A DNA stretch of 64,000 nucleotides, from contig VZRN01006634.1 in assembly GCA_013397935.1 (NCBI GenBank), positions 529,756 to 593,755 of the forward strand, given 5' to 3'. Made by a program: the position numbers and the translations under genes. The notes beneath the pieces were generated by a model. The model had not been told where the DNA came from. It did no database searches and saw nothing but the letters and a program-made list of their open reading frames with translations. The DNA is from Dasyornis broadbenti. Lineage: Eukaryota; Chordata; Aves; Passeriformes; Dasyornithidae. Below, one piece after another: positions 26,133-39,239 of the stretch; position 1 is the first letter of the stretch, and each line of letters begins with the position of its first letter.

Positions 26133-26395
26133 CATAGAATCATAAAATCACAGATTAGTTTTTGTTGGAAGGGACCAGTAAAGACCATCTAGTCCAACAC
26201 CTTTGCAAAGAGCAGAGACATCTTCAACTGGATCCGTTGCTCAGGGCCTCCTTGTCCAACCTGACCATGAATTTTTCCAGGGATGAGACATCCATCACGT
26301 TTCTGGGCAATGTGTTCCGGCATTTCACCACACTCGTCATAAAGACCTTCTTCCTCGTACCTAGTCTGAACTTATCACTTTTCAGATTAAAAATA
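26133..26395 (-). mobile_element. CR1 LINE, short 3' end
   Basis: It begins catagaatcataaaatcaca and continues with ttggaagggaccagtaaaga and ccatctagtccaacac, the antisense of the CR1 3' UTR, then through the antisense of ttccctggagatg-like sequence to the terminal coding part near 26390. Only about 260 bases of the 3' end are present, so it is strongly 5'-truncated. The plus-strand frame at 26162-26398 is antisense to it and not a gene. Confidence 0.93.
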
Positions 26396-29300
26396 TAGGG
26401 TTTAAACTTATTTTTAAAAGTCTAAATTTTCAAAAGTTTAATAGGTTTTAAAGTGTGAGAGACTACAAGTGCTTTAAGCTGAGTGTACACCTGATCCATA
26501 ATTCTTTGTCCTCTTTGTCATGGTTTCATGGATGCAAGCGCACAGAAGGGAAGGAAAATATTAGGATGGTTTGTCTTGCACAGACTGGTCTAGATGAAAT
26601 CTAGTTTTAAGCATACAATTAAACTAATTTATGTTTAATCCAAAGAACTGTTCCTGAAGCCAGTTGAAGCCAAGGAAGTACGCATAAGGATATACATAGG
26701 AGGTAAAACATACAAGTGGAACTACTGAGGAGGTTTCTCTTCTGCAGTGCTTGGTTTTTTCACAGTAGATGTCCAGTAATTTGATTGTCTGTCTCAGCAG
26801 TCCAAGGACATAAATTCTGGCTTTGCAGCCATTCCTGGAGACTAACACATTTCACCAGAGCAAGGGCAGGAGGTTCAAGCACAGAAAGCTCTATCACAGG
26901 CATAGCACCATGTTCAGAAAGGGAAACTGCAGAAGAGGGTGGAACTGGTCATTTATCGAAATATCTATTTGTCTTTTTAGATTTCTTATCCCCACAATAC
27001 TGAAGCCCCTCTAGTGCAGAGTAGTCTGTGTTCGTGAATTATGTATAATGTTTTCTAATTATTTGTATAGACAGTCCATATTGCTGATCATTGCAATATC
27101 TGGGTCTCCAGAATAATTTACGTCCATTAATCTTCAACGGACTATATATAAAACAAGCCCTATCTGCTTTGACAAGCACAGCTAAGTTTGCTCCTATTCA
27201 CTTATTCAATATCCAGCCTCCCTGACAAAACAATACTGAGAAATAAAACTGGTGAAGTGGGAAGAAAAGTCTAGACATATATCAACATACTCAGTGAGAG
27301 AGAATAGAAAAGTATCACCTGTAACTTACTGTTTTCCATCTCAGTCTTAGAGTTGACCACCTTCAGGTTTCTTTAATATGTATTAAATATTCCCAGACAT
27401 ACTTTTGGCAGAAGACCTCTGACTTTGGGAGCATTACAAGTAGGTGTCAGCTATGAGTTGTCCCAGCCCTCTGTGCAATATATCACAGATTACTCGGCAT
27501 CCTTGAGTTCCAAGTAGCAGTCTGTATTCTCATCTCTAAAGAATTCTAAAATATTGCTTTGTAGAATTCTAGAGCTTATTAAGATGGGCTTTGTGCAAAT
27601 AAATAGCCAATAACATTGTGTGCACAATTTTACTTTCAAGATTACAGAAATTCTATGTAACTACTTGTTGTGGTCCATTTGTTAACCTGCTCCAGTGTGT
27701 TTCACCAGATTTTTGCCTTAGTTTTAGGGGAGAGAAAATCCACAAATTAAAGATGTCCATGCACTTTCAGATATACAGATATCAATATCTATACGTATAG
27801 AGAGTTCAAACTCATTCACATCCACTTTACCTAGGATGCCTCCAGTAGTTTTCCTCTCTATCTGTGGACAGCAAATGTTTAAAACATACTGCTATTCTGC
27901 AAAATTAGGGATTTGAGCAATTAAGAAAAATTAGTGCTATGTACCTTCATTATTATTATTAAATATTCATTATTATTGTTTTGACTTGAACAATAACTGC
28001 GCTCTGGATTCCTGTTATTGTGCAGGAAAAATTAGTCCCACTCATTCTAACTTACCTGTTGGCCTGTCATACAAGGTTAAAATTTTCAGATAAATAACAC
28101 AGAAATGTGGACCAACTTTTGAGAAGGGGTTTGAAAACTGAAAAGTAACTTTTTGATATAAAATAATAATTGCTCCATATAAAACAATTTTAAAATATTT
28201 TTTAAATCATCATTCCTACTTTATTAACACATTTTAGGAATATCATTTCATGTCCTGAGGGAAAAAAATTAAATCATGCTATCTATTGCTGGCTGCTTAG
28301 GGGCATTCATTATTGAGTAGCCAGTGTCATTTTAAGCAAGAAAAATAAGTTTATCTGTGCATGCACAAGGTATGACTTTTCCTTGCTACCTGCAGTAGAT
28401 TTTTTAGATAGACAAAAGTGTTTAATAATAGTAGAAAAACAGGAAAAAGTAATTTTAGTATTTTCATATGAAATAGATGTAGTAATAGAAGAGAAATGTA
28501 CTTGCTAATACAGATTTAATAAGTAAAAGAGATCTTTGATGAGATACATATATAAAAACGTTGCTCAAACTTTGATAAAGTAGGGTTAAAGAGACAATTA
28601 TGGAACACTTAGTGAAATAAATAACCAATTTAACTCCTTCAAATTTGGTAAAACATTTCAGTCTTAAAATGGAAATTTTCTGAAGCTTTGTTATTACAAT
28701 TGCTGAATTTTGTATTTTTGGCTGTAAGGTTTTCCACATCACTCAGATATCTCAAACTGAGAGTTACAATAAAACTTCAATCAGTCTAGTACAGAGAAAA
28801 CATTGCTACATATGTCATATTTACTTTTTTTCATCCTTTGATCTTTTTAATATCACAGAAAATTAGAAGCATGGATTTATTTGCTATTTTAGGCAAAGTC
28901 ATAACTTACAAATAGCTCAGGTCATAGCTGCTTGTAGGGGCAAAGAATTTCAGTCATTATATTTCCTCACTGTGAGTCCTGGGTCAGAGTAGGACCTTTA
29001 AAGAGAAGAACATCTGTTAGACAAGGGATTCACCAATCCTAGTAAACTGCTTCCAAAGATTACAATTAACATTCAGGAGAGAAATGTAGCAAGTCAGGGA
29101 CTTCTTGTACCAGTTGTGAAGCAAAATAATACATACCTGAGATGAGAGTCAGTGAAGTTTTTTGTCCAGTGGTTCCTGTCCACTAGGCCAGGACACTTCA
29201 GAAACAATCATGTTATCAGATAAGATTCAGTATCAGTATCTTTTCGCTGTTCTAATATGTCCTTTAAGTGCATTATCCTGAAGACAAAAGCTAAAGATAA

Positions 29301-29627
29301 GGAATTCTCCACTAAGAATTAAGTTGCATTAGCCAGCATATGAAGGGGGTTTAGGAAAGAAACTATTTTTTGCAGAATGCTGCTTTTCTAGAAAATTTGT
29401 TTGTTACATCCCTGAAAGAAATTATCCTAGTTTAATATAGAAGTCAAATAAGAGAGAGTTGATAAAAAACGCACCAACTCTACCAGCACAAAGGTACATA
29501 CTTCTTTGTCTTGATCTTCAGTTAAGTGTTGGCATGAAAAAAAAGCATGGGCATAAAGAGATGTTGATCTTTCCTAATTAAAAAAAAAATATTCATTAGT
29601 ATTAAAGCTTAAAAAAAACTCAATAAT

Positions 29628-29644
29628 AAAAAAAAAAAAAAAAA
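29628..29644. repeat. A homopolymer run
   Basis: Seventeen A preceded by other A-rich segments (29580-29620). No retrocopy could be identified upstream. Confidence 0.9.
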
Positions 29645-31178
29645 GAGCGGTGACTCTAAAGAAACAGGATGTGGAGAAAGTTGAGGGATTTCTTAATATC
29701 AAGATGTAATCCCTTTGAATAGTTTACACTGAAAATCATATGCAGCATTTACATCAAGCAGGAAACAATGTCAAGAAAATTAAAGTTTTTACATATAAGG
29801 GATTTTTCTTCTCTGCACGAAATTAACTTTATGAAAAAACAGTACAAAGATTCTAAACTTTAATAAACCATGAGTTGTTTTTGGGAGAGACCACATGCTT
29901 TATTTTCTGTACAATATTTTCTGTCTGCATTTATGTGTATAATCAGTCATTTCAAAATGAGCTTCAAACAGCAAATTTTGAATGAAACCTAGTTATGTGT
30001 CTATAAAGGTTATAAAATGGAGAATTTTTGAGAGTTTGCATTTTTGATAAGCAGGAGTTCTATATTTTGAAATTTTTGGAATTGAATTTCAATTAAAAGT
30101 GAATAGAAGTATATAGTATAGATATACATGTATTTATATATATAAAGCAGTAGTCTGAGGTTTTCCATTTCAATACCCTCAAAAATCTTTATGATATGCT
30201 TTATTCCTAGAAGTCAGTATTCCTAGAAGAAGTAAATACATCAACTCTCAGTAAAGTGAAAACAAGTAAAAATTGCAGGGTAGTAATCACCTTAGAATGA
30301 GTAGATGTGTCAGATATATCTAATCGCTATCAAAGTTTTCGTTTGTTCTCTGCATTATCTGCACAATAACCTGATAAGTGTTGCTTACAATACTCTTCTC
30401 CAAGACACTCTTCACTGTGGGACGTATCACCAAAAGACCACATATGCCTGCATTTCCAAAATAATCTGAGAAGGATCTTATCTCAAATAATGACAATGAT
30501 TGTGCATGTTGAAGCATATTTTGAGTTACAGGCCACTATAATAGTCTCATGTAATATTCTCATATTCTTGGAATGTTCTCATGACCCCCAGTAAAGTCAC
30601 AACAATACTACTTAAAGGCCGGATGCAACATACCAGTCTGTTGTTATCAGCAAAATGGTTGATGCTTCATGTTGATGGAAATGTGTTTCCTACCTCAAGG
30701 GATTCTGGTTTTGCAGGTCTGTACATCATAGATTGTTAAAATTACTTGACACATTCAAAATAAAAAACTGTAAAAAGGCAGAAACAAAAGTTCTGAACTG
30801 TAAAATGAAATATTGCTCTATGATAGTCCAGCCCTCCAAAAAAGATAATTCTACAAATGAGAGTGTGTTAATAGTTGCCTGTGTTCTAAAGCTGTGGATT
30901 ATCGTAACAATAGGACAGAGGAATAAGGACAACATTTTAATACTGTAGATGTAGAAGCAGTTTTGATATATCTTTTCTTCCAAATGCAAAGATTTACAAC
31001 TGATAATTTTCAATTCACTGTCATCTCACAAAAAAAGAAAATTATTTTCTTGGAAAAATAATATGAATGCTTTATACTTGGTATGTAATTTATCAAGCAT
31101 ATGACCAATAAGCATTGTTCTTGATTGTACTTGCAAAGACTGTATATAATAAAATTATGGTAATATAAAGTTCCTATC

Positions 31179-31218
31179 ATACTCCAGAAAGTTCATGTAA
31201 TACTCCAGAAGTTCATCT
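31179..31218. repeat. Imperfect tandem duplication, about 21 bases
   Basis: Two adjacent copies of atactccagaaagttcatgt; the second has lost one A and diverges at the end. Confidence 0.75.
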
Positions 31219-32785
31219 AGCTCACCCCTTAGTCAAATGGTAGATTCAGATGTTCCTTTATCATCTCAGACCGATGTCATGCAAAATGTACAATTTTCTG
31301 TAAAGAAGAGATGCCTAGAAGGCATCAGCAATACAAATAAAGCCTTGTTTGACTTGTCCAAGCAAGAGGAGTTTTCAACCCTGCCCTATTTTGGCATGCT
31401 TGGAAAAAGAAAAAGCCCAAACCAAAAATACATGGTTCAGCTTCAAGTCTGTTGCCTTCCTTGAAAATAATCAGTCTACAAGTGCAGATGTTTATCAGCA
31501 TTGGTGGCTGTGAAAATAAGTTTGCAACATAGTTAGATGTTTAATTTTGAGGTAAGTCTTTGGAAAGTTACTTCTCCAAGACTGCCTGCTGTAAATGTCC
31601 TGGGCATCATATGTTTTTTAGTAGTTCTGTTCTTAAGAAATCTTGTTATTTCTTCTGGAAAGTAGCTACCTACCTGTTTTAGCCAAGGGATTCTGCAGAC
31701 TTCCAACATACTGGGCTTTGAACTGCTTAAGGCTTTTGGGGAGTGGATCTTTCCCTTCTCCTTTCACTGTTGATTAGATTTGCTTTTCTTCCTTTCCCAT
31801 TTTGAAGTACACCTGCAAGCACCAATTACCTTTTCCTATTCTTAAGAAAGACAGAACAAAGTAAAAATTATGTCAGAGGGAAAGACAATCCCTTACTATT
31901 TTACAGTTGCACTTTATTTCAAAAAGAAGCTGCTATTATTTTTCCAGTTACGGTTTTAGAAAGGAAAACCGATAAGCAGTAACCAACCACAACCACCAAA
32001 TGAGCAACTAAACCCAAATATAAACCTGTGGATCATTCTCCTGGTGAGTATATGTATCTCATCTCTATATATCTTGAAAATATAAAAAAGAAAATACTGG
32101 TGAAAACCAGATCAATTTCAAGTCCACAGTTCAAGGCATAATCTTGTATTTCCAGATAACACTGAAACAAACAGAATATATTGTTGGCTAGAGATGAGGG
32201 GTTTTGTTCAATAAATACTTCACAGTAATTTCTAGCAGCTAAATTAAATATTATCTTTTCAGTTCCATTTTGAACTCAAGCTTTTACTGGACCTAGTAAA
32301 CAAACAGTAGGCCAAAGGCTGAATTCTGAACAGGACTGCAATATTTTCCTTTATTTCCAGTTCCTCACAAGCAACTTAGGTGAACACAGATTGAAGGAAC
32401 GACACCTTGGGATCCTTTTCAAACAATTATTCTATCAAATGAAATGCAATAGCTAAGCTCCTAATGATTAAAAACATTTTCATTACAGATTATCTCAAGG
32501 GAAATTTTTTTAAATAAAGGAACCTTCATGTGTTCCCTTTCATGAATCAATTATGTCAGGGATCTCAACTGTCAATATGTTCCAGGGTTACACTGGTGTC
32601 CAATAGTAAATCTTATAAAGGGGAAAAATAGGGCTGGATCATTCCCAGGAGATTTTGCTGCCAACTCAAGGAGAATAGAGGGGTATAGAAGTCATTTAGA
32701 AGACAATTTTCTTAAAATATGGTTCTTTCAGAGCTTAATAGGGCAAAGTTATGATAGACAGGACAAGAAACATATTTCTTGTAGG

Positions 32786-32801
32786 AAAAAAAAAAAAAAA
32801 A
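32786..32801. repeat. A homopolymer run
   Basis: Sixteen consecutive A in unique DNA. Confidence 0.9.
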
Positions 32802-33760
32802 GGAGAAAATAAAATACGGTGGATGTACTAAATTTTAACAGCAGCCAGGACACTGCATTTCTTCCTCTCCCCTACTAAGCAGATTATATGGGCACTGGAG
32901 AAATCAAAGCCCAAGTATTACCGCTGAAAACTCAGCAGACTTTGTGCATGTTGACTGTTGAGTGCAATCACAACATGTATGGGAAAATAGTTTGGGTATG
33001 AGAGCAGGCACACTAACATGTTTAAGTGCTTTTTAGTGTTTTTCTGCTAGCAAGTAATTCTTTTGACTTCTAAAGAGGATTTTCTTTAATATTTTTAACT
33101 AGGACAATGTTTTGAACCAGTATTTGCTGTTGACAGAAAGAGCCCATGAAGGACACTTCACTATGAAGGATTCATAGTAAAAGCAGTATTATGTGGATTT
33201 AAGTTAGGAAGCCATTATTTTAAAGATAGATAAAATACTTGTGGGATTTTGTTAGACAGTATCTTTTCAAAATCTTCCTTTCTCATTTTCATACTTTAGT
33301 AGAACTATGTTAGTGGCATTTTGGATTTTTCTTAAGTACTTTTTTTTTATTTCTATCCATGGTTAAACACAGCAAGCATGATTTCTTTTATTCGTATCTA
33401 ATTGAACTCATGATACAATAGTATTCATTCTGTGAAATTTTGGTCAAAACAATGCTGCAGATTAATTCTTGATGAAGTGTCATAGTCATTTTTAAATTGC
33501 TACATTATACAAATATATGTTAGTAAAGCACAAAAGCTTCCTACAATTGAAAACATGCATCTTTAACCTTTTTTCCTTAAAAAACCTGGCAAAACAGAAA
33601 GAATATTTGATATGAAAAGGTTTAACATGTACAGGCAAAAAGTCACATACATAACTGTGTGTACAGGACTATGTAGGTGAAAAAAATTGAAATTACTTGT
33701 CAAATAAGATAAATGTTGACATTTGCCTTATTAAATCTCACAGTATATTACATTAACAGC

Positions 33761-34175
33761 TGTCCTATTTCAGCTGGGATAGAGCTAATTTTCTTCTTAG
33801 GAGACAGTACAGTGCTGTGTTTTGGATTCAGTGTGAGAATCAGGTTGGTGGCACAGTGATGGTTCGGATGTTGCTCAGCAGTGCTCAGCCTAAATCCAGG
33901 ACGTTTCAGTGTCCTGTGCTCCGCAGTGATCAGGTGCACAAGAGGCTGGGACAGCATGGCCGGGAGAGCTCACCTGAACTGGCCAAACTGGCCATTCCAT
34001 ACACAGTCTGACACAGCCAGGGTAGGAACTGGGGGGAGCTGGCTGAGAGGGGGCAATCGCTGCTGGGGGATGGGCTGGGCATCCCTCAGCAGCTGCTGAG
34101 CAATCGTATTGTGGATCACTCACCATGCCGAGGGATTTTATTGCAATCACAGTACCTGTGTATTCTTCCATTTCT
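33761..34175 (+). mobile_element. Endogenous retrovirus solo LTR, second family
   Basis: It begins tgtcctatttcagctgggat and continues agagctaattttcttctta and acagtgctgtgttttggatt, which I recognise as a common avian ERV LTR (ERVL-like; subfamily not assigned). The middle has aggtgcacaagaggctggga and the 3' half has actggggggagctggctgag, gatgggctgggcatccctca and gagcaatcgtattgtg. The TATAAA expected just before the actgggg block is not present (ggtaggaactgggg), so the core promoter appears lost. No internal retroviral sequence lies on either side, hence a solo LTR. The 3' end is uncertain. It shares no obvious sequence with the LTR at 19071. Confidence 0.8.
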
Positions 34176-37100
34176 AAAGATATGTTTTAAATAGGATCTG
34201 GTCCAGGTTCCTTATATTTATTAAAACACAGACGCATTCTGAATCAGGTCTTCCAAGATGGCATGTGGTTGTGGAACTATAAGGGACCGCCTTAGTTCCA
34301 ACAAGAGACTTGGTGCATCTTGTTTACATTTTGGTCTCACAAGAGAATGGGAGGGTAAATGAAATATACTAAAATTACCTAAAAATTCAGCTTATTTCAA
34401 ATTATTTTTTTTTCCATTTTTAAAAGGAATTGGAATATTTGATCTCAATTTTTTGAAGTATAGTGTAAAATTTCAACACATGAAATAGTTGTTCAATCTT
34501 TTGCCTAGTCTGCATTGGCTAATCAGAGAACATATTTTCTGCTAATAGCCACAGTACTTATGCTACTGTATACTTGATACAAAACCAAAAAAAAGGATCT
34601 TGTTTTTAATAATATTTGGATAGCTATCAATTTCCTACAATCTTATTGGTATCTAGATTCTATCCCAATAAAATTTCTGTCAAGAGTCTGCAGCAGAACT
34701 TGATAAAATACACAAAATCTGGTTACTTTCCTGAGAATTGTGAGAGATCTGCTGAAATGGCAATGTGATTGATTATCTGTTTTTTGGAAGGGGGGTAGAT
34801 GGGAGGGACTGATTTGAAATTATATTTTCATGAAAAAATAATCTTTACCCCAAAACTAAAATACTTACTGATATAAAGTTGACAAAACTCTTCGTCAAAA
34901 ACGAGGTAAATAGACACATTCATAGAATATTTTCACCTTTTGAAAAAGCAAATTTCTGAGTTCTCACATTTGTTTTGTTCTTCTTTCTGTACAGTATTAT
35001 TGTTGTGACTTCCAAGTGCCATATGAACAATTGAGCAATATTTTGTTTTCATTCAATGCTGCAATATCACTCCTAAAAGACCTATAAAGTAAAGAAACGT
35101 TAAGTAATTTCACAAGCAGTTTCTAATATCTCACAAAAATAAAAACTCCACATTGGTTATCAGGATAAATCTGCAAGAAAACCACCTTACTAAATGGTGC
35201 CCACTGACTATGACTGAAATATTACTCAGTCTCTCATGTGAAGACATAATGATGGATAATTAATATTTTCTACACACACACACACAAAGAAATAATAAAG
35301 ATTCATAAGATTACAGGTCAACTCTAGGAAACGACATTGTAAAAAATGCATGTTGTTGGAGCCCACATACACCAGGTCTTATTCTGATACAATAAAATGC
35401 TCTTGGCTGATATTATGCTTGTTGCCCCCAGAGTGCTGCCTAGGACCTGCAGAACACTGCTACACCACCAGAAAACCCTTTGCCAGTTATTTTCTTCCAG
35501 GCTTTTCCAAAAGTGGATTTAGGTTTGCATTGGTGTTACAGGGAACAATGCTAGAAAACAATCAGGTCTCAGAAAGATGGCACTCAGACATTGCCGTGGT
35601 CTCTCAAATTTTGTAAACTGAATATTATGAAAAAATGAAAAGTCAGATTAAGTCTCAATTTCCAGATAAGCTTGAAGGCGAGGAGTAGAGTTTTTTGATA
35701 AATAAAGCCTAAGAAGACTCCTGATCTCAGTTTTACAGGGATAAAAAGTATTTTCCATTATCAATCTTTGGATCCACTGTTCAAATATTTTATCAAAATG
35801 GAAACAAAGAAAATTTGAGTTACTGTCCATTCAAATTCATATTCTAACCCATAGAATTGACTGTCTTTTAAAGAAATCCCTGTTCACATACAAAAGTTGT
35901 CATAAACATGGTGATAATTTGATTAAAATAACTACAAGTTAAAAATAATAATTATTGTTATCATGTTATATTTGTTAATATTATTAATTAAACAGAGAAC
36001 TTTAACAGCACATAATTAGACTGACTGGAAGCAACAAAACTACCTGAGGCAAAAGTCTCCAATATTCTTCAAGTAGCAGGCTACAGCTGACTTGAAAGTA
36101 AGCAAAGGAGAGTGAGGAAAAAAAGCAGAAATGTATATTTATGTCATCCATCATCTCAGCAGCCTGGGAGCTTCCAAGAGTTCCTGGTAGACATTAAGTT
36201 TGCTTCTCCCTGAGAAAAGTATTGAAAAAGTTAACATTTTCTCTCTCCAAATTATTTCAGTCTGCTGCACAGAGAAGGGATAGACATAGGTAATTTGGAT
36301 TTTATTCATATAAAGCACTATATATCTAGGAAAATATAAATTTCTCAGTAGACCGTAAAACATTCTGGTTTTCAGATAGTGGCTTAAAATGCTAAATATT
36401 GCAAAAATACATAGTCATATACAATGTCATACAAAATAACCAGAACAATTTCTATATAATTTTGATTTCACATCTTATATTTCTTGCAAAAAAGCTAAGT
36501 CCCATACTGATAAGAACGCAGTAAAATTTTATACCTTGTATTTTAAACCATACATCTACAATTGCACCAAGTGCTTGGTAAGCCAGTCAGCACAGCCTAT
36601 GCTTTTCTGTCTTAAGCAGAATGACAGACAAGTATCTCCAGCCATGCAGGTGCTCATTAATGTAAAGCTAAAGCCACCACACCACAACCTGGAAACAGCG
36701 CAATGCAAAAATGAGACCTCTGAAAGCTGTGTAACCCAATGAGCACATCTACCAGGAGCTGTTAGTCAAATAAACAAGCAGTTCATTAGTTTCTTATTGC
36801 TGGTCCTAAATGCATGAAACTCTCCGAGAAAAAACAAGGCACTGTAGTCACAATCTGTTTGGGTCTGCTGAATCCAATCAAAAGGACTTGGAGAGTACAT
36901 GTTGGTGCTGTGAGACTGAGGAATGCAAGTGGAGGCACAGAGGCTGAGGAACCCTTCACAGTCTGTTTTGAACCTGCTAATGTGCTCTGCTCACTTAATG
37001 GCATCTTATAAAACACCTGGTCTCAAACACTCAAATATTGATTCAGTATATGGAAATCTGCTATTACACTACTGCTGTTTCTAGGAACAGCTTATATAAA

Positions 37101-37489
37101 CAGACCTGACATGATTGTGCCATATGGTTTTATTTCTGGAGTGCTTTGACTACATTTCTTAGGGGGAGGGGGTAATTGATTGGAGTGATTTATCGGTCCC
37201 TCTCACTTCCTTCAAGGTGGATGATGACTAAGCTGTATAAGCCACAAATTTTGGTGTCCAGGTTCATGAGGGTTGTCAGTTAATGGTTAACCTAATGACA
37301 AATCTCTGCTGTGCATTCACGTGTGACTCCAGTGAGTGGGTGATAAGGGCTAAATCCTCCATAGACTACAAATGTCCAGGGTGAAAAGGAAGTACATTTT
37401 ACAGGCTCTGTGTGCTTTTACCATGCCACATTTACCTCACATTAGTGAAGGCAAATAAAGGAAATCAGAGGATTTGAAGAGACAAATAA
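34176..37489. other. Unique AT-rich non-coding DNA
   Basis: No gene is recognised. An (AC)n tract lies at 35272-35287. A slightly GC-richer segment at 36786-37016 is open on both strands (65 codons plus, 76 codons minus) but shows no domain. Confidence 0.55.
35272..35287. repeat. (AC)n microsatellite
   Basis: About eight AC units. Confidence 0.9.
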
Positions 37490-38389
37490 ATTGTGGTCCT
37501 TTCACAAACAGAAGTAACAACTTGCATATTGTATCTGGGTAAAGAGAGAAGCTGCAGACTGTGGGTTAGGTTTAAAATTCTGAGGAATTTGGTCAGTCTG
37601 AAGATGCTGTTTGTCCTGACATTCATTCTTCACCAGCCTGACGCTCAGGCCCTGCTGTCTCAGGTTGTATCAAAAAACTGCCATCTTCCTGCCACAACTC
37701 TTTTATCATTTGGTGCATTCATTTATATCAAGATCAAGGATCTGCAGTGTCATAAGGATATGAAAGCCCAATGTGACATGAACTGGGTTGCAAGCAATTG
37801 AGCAGGAAGTGACAAAGATGTATGCAACTGCTTGACTATCTTCTTCTTTTGTTCTGTGTATCTTCATCACGAATATCTGAACCCTGACAAACTGTTTTGT
37901 CCAACTGAGTTTGGACTACTCTCTATTCCCTTCACAGGCCTTTTGCTCACGAGGCTTTCTGGGTACAGTTCATCTCCATATTTCCTCTGTGGATCTGCAA
38001 AACAGACCAGAAGACCAATCAGCTGGCAGAATTACAGAGACACAGCTGTGCAGCTTGTCTCCCTGCATATATTGCAAATAAACCATCTCTTAAATATTTG
38101 TTCAACTTCTGTTTTTTGGATTGGTTCTATTGTAGCTATGCTAAGACTATACTAGGTGGTCTCAATTGTTCATCATTTGGTGCTGTTATTGGTACACCTG
38201 GTACTTACCTACTGTCCTCCCAGCTATGAAGATTGTTGGCTTGGGGAGGGAGAAGCAGGAGGAACACTCCTATGTATGGAGATGCTTAAGGATGCTGGGC
38301 AAGGTTGCCCCTGGGCTGGGCTGCCCCTTTTAACTTTCATATCATGTCAGCTTGAAAACACCTCAGAATGCCCTATTGCAAATATGTAA
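37490..38389 (+). other. Long near-open frame, broken by two stops
   Basis: Three consecutive open stretches of about 103, 117 and 77 codons lie in the same plus-strand frame, separated by single stops at 37799-37801 (TGA) and 38153-38155 (TAG), ending with TAA at 38387-38389. In AT-rich DNA a stop is expected about every 15-20 codons, so some 300 codons with two internal stops is unusual. The translation is rich in Cys, Leu, Ser and His, shows hydrophobic stretches (SIVHHLVLLLVHLVL) and matches no family I know. It may be a decayed coding sequence, an old retrocopy, or a chance effect of somewhat higher GC. No splice or promoter signal was tied to it. Confidence 0.3.
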
Positions 38390-38773
38390 ATCACCTCATT
38401 GGATTGGACTAACACTCCATCTTGTCAAAAGTCTCTTACCATAGAAATATGAAATGTTTTAACAGAAACAATCCTGCAATAACAATTTTCCATGCTTAAA
38501 CAGAACATTTTGCTGAGCTCAGTGACATTTATATATTACCAGGATGCAACAGGTTCTGCTGACTCATTTTGTTTAGTGAAGGCTATTTCCCTGTCTTACT
38601 TGGAATGATGGGTTTATTTAATTGATTTGGTGCACTTAAATTTATAGAAAAGATTGAAGAACATGGGTTACATGCGTTGCCACTGTTCATCATTTTCTAA
38701 TACAACTTTTGCCTTTCTAGTTTTAATATTTTTCCCAATGAGAAGATCCCTTTTGTTGGTTTGTTTAGGTTTG

Positions 38774-38805
38774 NNNNNNNNNNNNNNNNNNNNNNNNNNN
38801 NNNNN
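38774..38805. other. Assembly gap (32 N)
   Basis: Thirty-two unknown bases, preceded by a G/T-rich tract (ttttgttggtttgtttaggt). The true length may differ from 32. Confidence 0.99.
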
Positions 38806-39239
38806 TTCTTTAAATTTCTTTGTTAGTCCTACTTAGGGATTCTGCCAACTAGTAGTATATACTTTTCAGCCATAAGTGATAAAGGCTGAATCCCTTATTA
38901 AATATTAAATGGCACTTGTCTTGCACATGGTACTATGGATCTTAAAGACTCCTATATGCTACCCAAAGCATATTCTTCCCCTTAGTTATAAAATTTTTAA
39001 ACCAATATTAGTATATTCTAATATTTTTAGGGTGGCACTATATACAGAACTGGGTTTAAAATGCAAAGAAACATTATTTATTTTCACACTTCCTGTGTTT
39101 TAATATCTTGAGTATAAACTCTAATTAAAGCAAGGCCTTGTTTTCTCTTTTCCCACTACCTAGCCAAGCAGCAGAAAAAAAAAAAAGAGGGTCTTCCTCT
39201 TCCCTACATCAAAAATCAGTTTACAGATGTAAAGAGTCT

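Larger units (their letters stand above)
26396..33760. other. Unique AT-rich non-coding DNA
   Basis: No gene is recognised. It contains TTA-type runs (27947-27978), a weak exon-like segment on the minus strand (28056-28137), A runs at 29628-29644 and 32786-32801, a TATA-rich stretch at 30108-30145 and a short imperfect tandem duplication at 31179-31218. The plus frame at 31237-31464 has fairly protein-like composition but no known domain. Confidence 0.5.

Noticed and set aside
31237..31464. 75-codon plus-strand ORF followed at 31551 by a GAG|gtaagt donor
   Set aside because: The frame stops about 90 bases before the donor, and no suitable acceptor was found.
31948..32043. Segment between ttttccag and ctg|gtgagt
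   Set aside because: All three frames contain stops; at best a non-coding exon, more likely a pseudo-exon.
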